Under the pieces are notes generated by a model. That model did no database searches and had not been told where the DNA came from. It saw only the letters and a program-made list of their open reading frames with translations. A stretch of 7,551 nt of DNA from Actinomycetes bacterium (GTDB taxonomy: Bacteria; Actinomycetota; Actinomycetes; Actinomycetales; Demequinaceae): the NCBI GenBank assembly GCA_023428185.1, contig JAEYYZ010000016.1, forward strand, positions 1-7,551. The letters run 5' to 3'. Positions 6,186 to 7,551 of the stretch are shown here, in pieces; the first letter of the stretch is position 1, and each line of letters starts with the position of its first letter. Made by a program: the position numbers and the translations under genes.

Positions 6186-6220
6186 CAAAGGAAGACGACG
6201 CAAAGGAAGACAACGCAAAG
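6186..6220 (+). repeat. 15-bp tandem repeat, 2.3 copies
   Basis: CAAAGGAAGACGACG (6186-6200) is followed directly by CAAAGGAAGACAACG (6201-6215), differing at one base, and by a partial copy CAAAG (6216-6220). It begins ten bases after the stop of the DUF4190-like gene and runs into the first arm of the terminator hairpin. The unit is A/G-rich on this strand and unlike the surrounding GC-rich sequence. Its 15-base length keeps frame with the upstream gene. Confidence 0.85.
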
Positions 6221-6262
6221 AGCCCCGCGCTGAGACGATGCTCAACACGAGGCTCTGGCGTT
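6212..6262 (+). terminator. Probable terminator after the DUF4190-like gene
   Basis: AGAGCC (6219-6224) pairs with GGCTCT (6251-6256). Across a small internal loop, AACGC (6212-6216) pairs with GCGTT (6258-6262). The large loop contains a further TGAG/CTCA pairing. The stem ends in GTTTCTAT, a weak T-rich stretch on the plus strand. It separates this gene from the convergent tRNA-Ser(CGA), whose 3' end begins five bases later, and could stop transcription from both sides. Confidence 0.5.
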
Positions 6263-6266
6263 TCTA

Positions 6267-6356
6267 TGGCGGTGCCGGTGGGATTTGAACCCACGGTGGA
6301 CTTTCACCCACACACGCTTTCGAGGCGTGCTCCTTAGGCCGCTCGGACACGGCACC
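6267..6356 (-). tRNA. tRNA-Ser (anticodon CGA)
   Basis: This is a class II serine tRNA reading UCG. On the minus strand the acceptor GGTGCCG (6356-6350) pairs with CGGCACC, followed by discriminator G (6270) and an encoded CCA (6269-6267). The anticodon stem CACGC/GCGTG encloses loop CTCGAAA, with CGA at plus-strand positions 6320-6322. A long variable arm (GTGGGTGAAAGTCCAC) follows, then a T arm with GTTCAAAT. Its anticodon stem is identical in sequence to that of tRNA-Ser(GGA) at 4960. Confidence 0.97.
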
Positions 6357-6363
6357 GTGTGCG

Positions 6364-6392
6364 AGGATACCGTCCCCGCCACCACCGTCCAA
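6364..6392 (-). promoter_or_regulatory. Sigma-70-type promoter for tRNA-Ser(CGA)
   Basis: On the minus strand TTGGAC (6392-6387) is followed by a 17-base spacer and TATCCT (6369-6364). Seven bases later the mature tRNA begins, so the primary transcript would have almost no 5' leader. This is the best promoter by consensus in the window. It lies in the 56-base gap after tadA, so the tRNA does not need tadA transcription. Confidence 0.75.
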
Positions 6393-6412
6393 ACGCGCGC
6401 CGCCCCCTGGCC

Positions 6413-6868
6413 TCAGCGTCGGGCGGCAAAGAAGTCCTGAAGCAATTGCACCGACTCCGCGGCCCGTACTCCTGAGATGACTTCCACTTTGGTCCCTGTG
6501 CGGGCGTCTCGCACCACGTCCCACTTGCTGCCTGTAGCCCCGGCCTTGTCATCCCAAGCCCCGATCACTAGCCGCGGGATGCGCGCGGCGAGCAATGCTC
6601 CCGCGCACATGACGCACGGCTCGAGAGTGACAACCAAGGTGCAGTCGTCAAGGCGCCACCGGCTCAAGTGCTTGGAAGCCGCCCGGAGCGCGAGCACTTC
6701 TGCGTGGGCGGTGGGATCCGCTGTCGCCTCCCTCCTGTTGTAACCTTCCCCCACAATCCGGCCCGAGGCATCGGTCACCACCGCTCCCACGGGCACGTCC
6801 GATGCCGCGGCCGCCGCGCGCGCTAGCTTGAGGGCGCGTTGCATAGGCAGGTCCCAGACATCGTTCAT
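6413..6868 (-). CDS. tadA: tRNA-specific adenosine deaminase TadA
   Basis: TadA deaminates the wobble adenosine of tRNA-Arg(ACG) to inosine so that it can read CGU, CGC and CGA; it is usually essential. The 151-residue product has the cytidine/deoxycytidylate-deaminase fold. DVPVGAVV (24-31) lines the substrate pocket. HAE (55-57) supplies the zinc ligand H55 and the catalytic proton-shuttling E57. PCVMCAGAL (84-92) supplies zinc ligands C85 and C88. ARIPRLVIGAWDDKAGA (95-111) is the usual TadA core, and the C-terminal helix FFAARR matches the tRNA-binding end of the family. Length is normal. The ATG at 6868 is not preceded by a clear Shine-Dalgarno but by TAGCCT six bases away. A second Met at residue 9 is possible but would trim the first helix. 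It is divergent from upp with 45 bases between. Confidence 0.95.
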   Translation of the reverse strand: MNDVWDLPMQRALKLARAAAAASDVPVGAVVTDASGRIVGEGYNRREATADPTAHAEVLALRAASKHLSRWRLDDCTLVVTLEPCVMCAGALLAARIPRLVIGAWDDKAGATGSKWDVVRDARTGTKVEVISGVRAAESVQLLQDFFAARR

Positions 6869-6874
6869 GGCGCC

Positions 6875-6880
6875 AGGCTA
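6875..6880 (-). promoter_or_regulatory. -10 box TAGCCT for tadA
   Basis: On the minus strand TAGCCT is followed by GGCGCC and then the tadA ATG. The six-base gap places the transcription start at the A of the ATG, so a leaderless message is expected. No Shine-Dalgarno is seen, which agrees. The -35 region is not recognisable and would overlap the divergent upp promoter. Confidence 0.6.
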
Positions 6881-6901
6881 CCGGGGTGCCTAGACCGCGA
6901 G

Positions 6902-6907
6902 TAGCCT
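6902..6907 (+). promoter_or_regulatory. -10 box TAGCCT for upp
   Basis: TAGCCT is followed by CAGAGC and the upp ATG at 6914, the same hexamer and spacing as for tadA on the other strand. There is no good Shine-Dalgarno before the ATG, so leaderless initiation is likely. The two boxes form a 7-bp inverted repeat (AGGCTAC at 6875-6881 and GTAGCCT at 6901-6907). Confidence 0.6.
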
Positions 6908-6913
6908 CAGAGC

Positions 6914-7549
6914 ATGCACTTGCACATCGCCTCGCATCCGCTCATTGACCACAAGTTGACCATTTTGCGAGACGTGACAACGCCGTCGCCCACGTTCCGG
7001 TTGCTGGTGGATGAGTTGGTGACGTTGCTCGCGTACGAGGCGACGAGGCACGTGAAGATTGAGCCCAAGCGCATCGACACACCCTTGCAGCCGATGGTGG
7101 GGGCACGTATCGCGGACCCCGCGCCGCTCATCGTGCCGATTCTCCGAGCGGGCTTGGGAATGTTGGAAGGTATGCAACGACTGCTCCCCAGTGCGGAGGT
7201 GGGCTTCCTGGGGCTCATGCGAGACGAAGAGACCCTCCAGGCGATCACCTACGCCAACCGGTTGCCGGAGGATCTCACGGGCCGGCAAGTGTTTGTCCTT
7301 GACCCGATGCTCGCGACTGGCGGCTCGCTCGTGGCGGCGGTGGAGTACGTGCTACAACGAGGCGCCACCGACGTCACGTGTGTGTGCCTGCTCGCAGCGC
7401 CTGAAGGAATTGATCACGTGCGCGCAGCCGTGGGCGAGCGCGCCGAGGTCACTGTGGTTGTCGCGGCGGTGGATGAGCGCCTCAACGAGATCGGCTACAT
7501 CGTCCCCGGATTGGGCGATGCGGGCGACCGCCTGTACGGCGTTGTCTAA
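6914..7549 (+). CDS. upp: Uracil phosphoribosyltransferase
   Basis: Upp joins uracil to PRPP to give UMP and pyrophosphate in pyrimidine salvage, in the cytoplasm. The 211-residue product is full length for the family (about 208). It shows HPLIDHKLTILRD at the N-terminus (8-20), PILRAGLGM (75-83) with the conserved arginine, the flexible arm RDEETLQ (103-109), the PRPP loop VLDPMLATGGS (128-138) with D130, and the uracil-binding C-terminus YIVPGLGDAGDRLYG (195-209). The start is fixed by homology (MHLHIASHPLI) and by the -10 box six bases upstream. No attenuator or PyrR-type binding element is visible in front. A uracil permease gene is often nearby in other genomes but none is in this window. 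Confidence 0.97.
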   Translation: MHLHIASHPLIDHKLTILRDVTTPSPTFRLLVDELVTLLAYEATRHVKIEPKRIDTPLQPMVGARIADPAPLIVPILRAGLGMLEGMQRLLPSAEVGFLGLMRDEETLQAITYANRLPEDLTGRQVFVLDPMLATGGSLVAAVEYVLQRGATDVTCVCLLAAPEGIDHVRAAVGERAEVTVVVAAVDERLNEIGYIVPGLGDAGDRLYGVV

Positions 7550-7551
7550 CT

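Noticed and set aside
1..7551. A novel defence, mobile or biosynthetic system
   Set aside because: All long genes belong to known housekeeping or envelope families. There are no spaced repeats, transposase, nuclease, reverse transcriptase, toxin pair or biosynthetic core enzymes in the window.

Overview
The window is chromosomal, GC-rich and densely packed. It looks like a high-GC Gram-positive (Actinomycetota, perhaps Micrococcales-like; the rank below phylum is a guess). The reasons are GTG starts, -10 boxes of the TANNNT type placed 6-7 bases before start codons, actinobacterial-style DnaX and RecR, a small SRP RNA next to dnaX and a tRNA-Ser gene, and a LytR_C-type envelope protein. No mobile element, CRISPR array, prophage or toxin-antitoxin module is visible. 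This is mostly a conserved housekeeping neighbourhood.

Layout. Positions 1-1841 (+): the 3' part of an ABC exporter ATPase gene, overlapping by ATGA with its ABC-2 type permease. Positions 1846-1888: a hairpin between convergent units that also lies in the last codons of recR. Positions 1866-4695 (-): an operon read dnaX, then a 102-residue membrane protein of unknown function (ATGA overlap), then recR. Positions 4803-4893 (-): the small SRP 4.5S-like RNA (ffs). A divergent promoter region separates it from tRNA-Ser(GGA) at 4960-5047 (+), which is followed after only 27 bases by a membrane-anchored LytR_C-domain protein (5075-5770). Positions 5831-6175 (+): a DUF4190-like small membrane protein, then a short tandem repeat and a probable terminator. 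Positions 6267-6356 (-): tRNA-Ser(CGA) with a clear promoter. Positions 6413-6868 (-): tadA, divergent from upp (6914-7549, +), which ends two bases before the window edge.

How the parts relate: DnaX (clamp loader) and RecR (gap repair) serve replication and repair. SRP RNA serves membrane targeting. Two serine tRNAs and TadA (wobble inosine in tRNA-Arg) serve decoding. Upp serves pyrimidine salvage. The ABC pair, the LytR_C protein and the small membrane proteins belong to the envelope. The most striking shared signal is regulatory. The DUF4190-like gene, tadA and upp each start exactly 6 bases after the same hexamer TAGCCT, and dnaX starts 7 bases after TAGGCT. This is the geometry expected of leaderless transcripts. 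I found no convincing novel multi-gene system; the other observations are local oddities.
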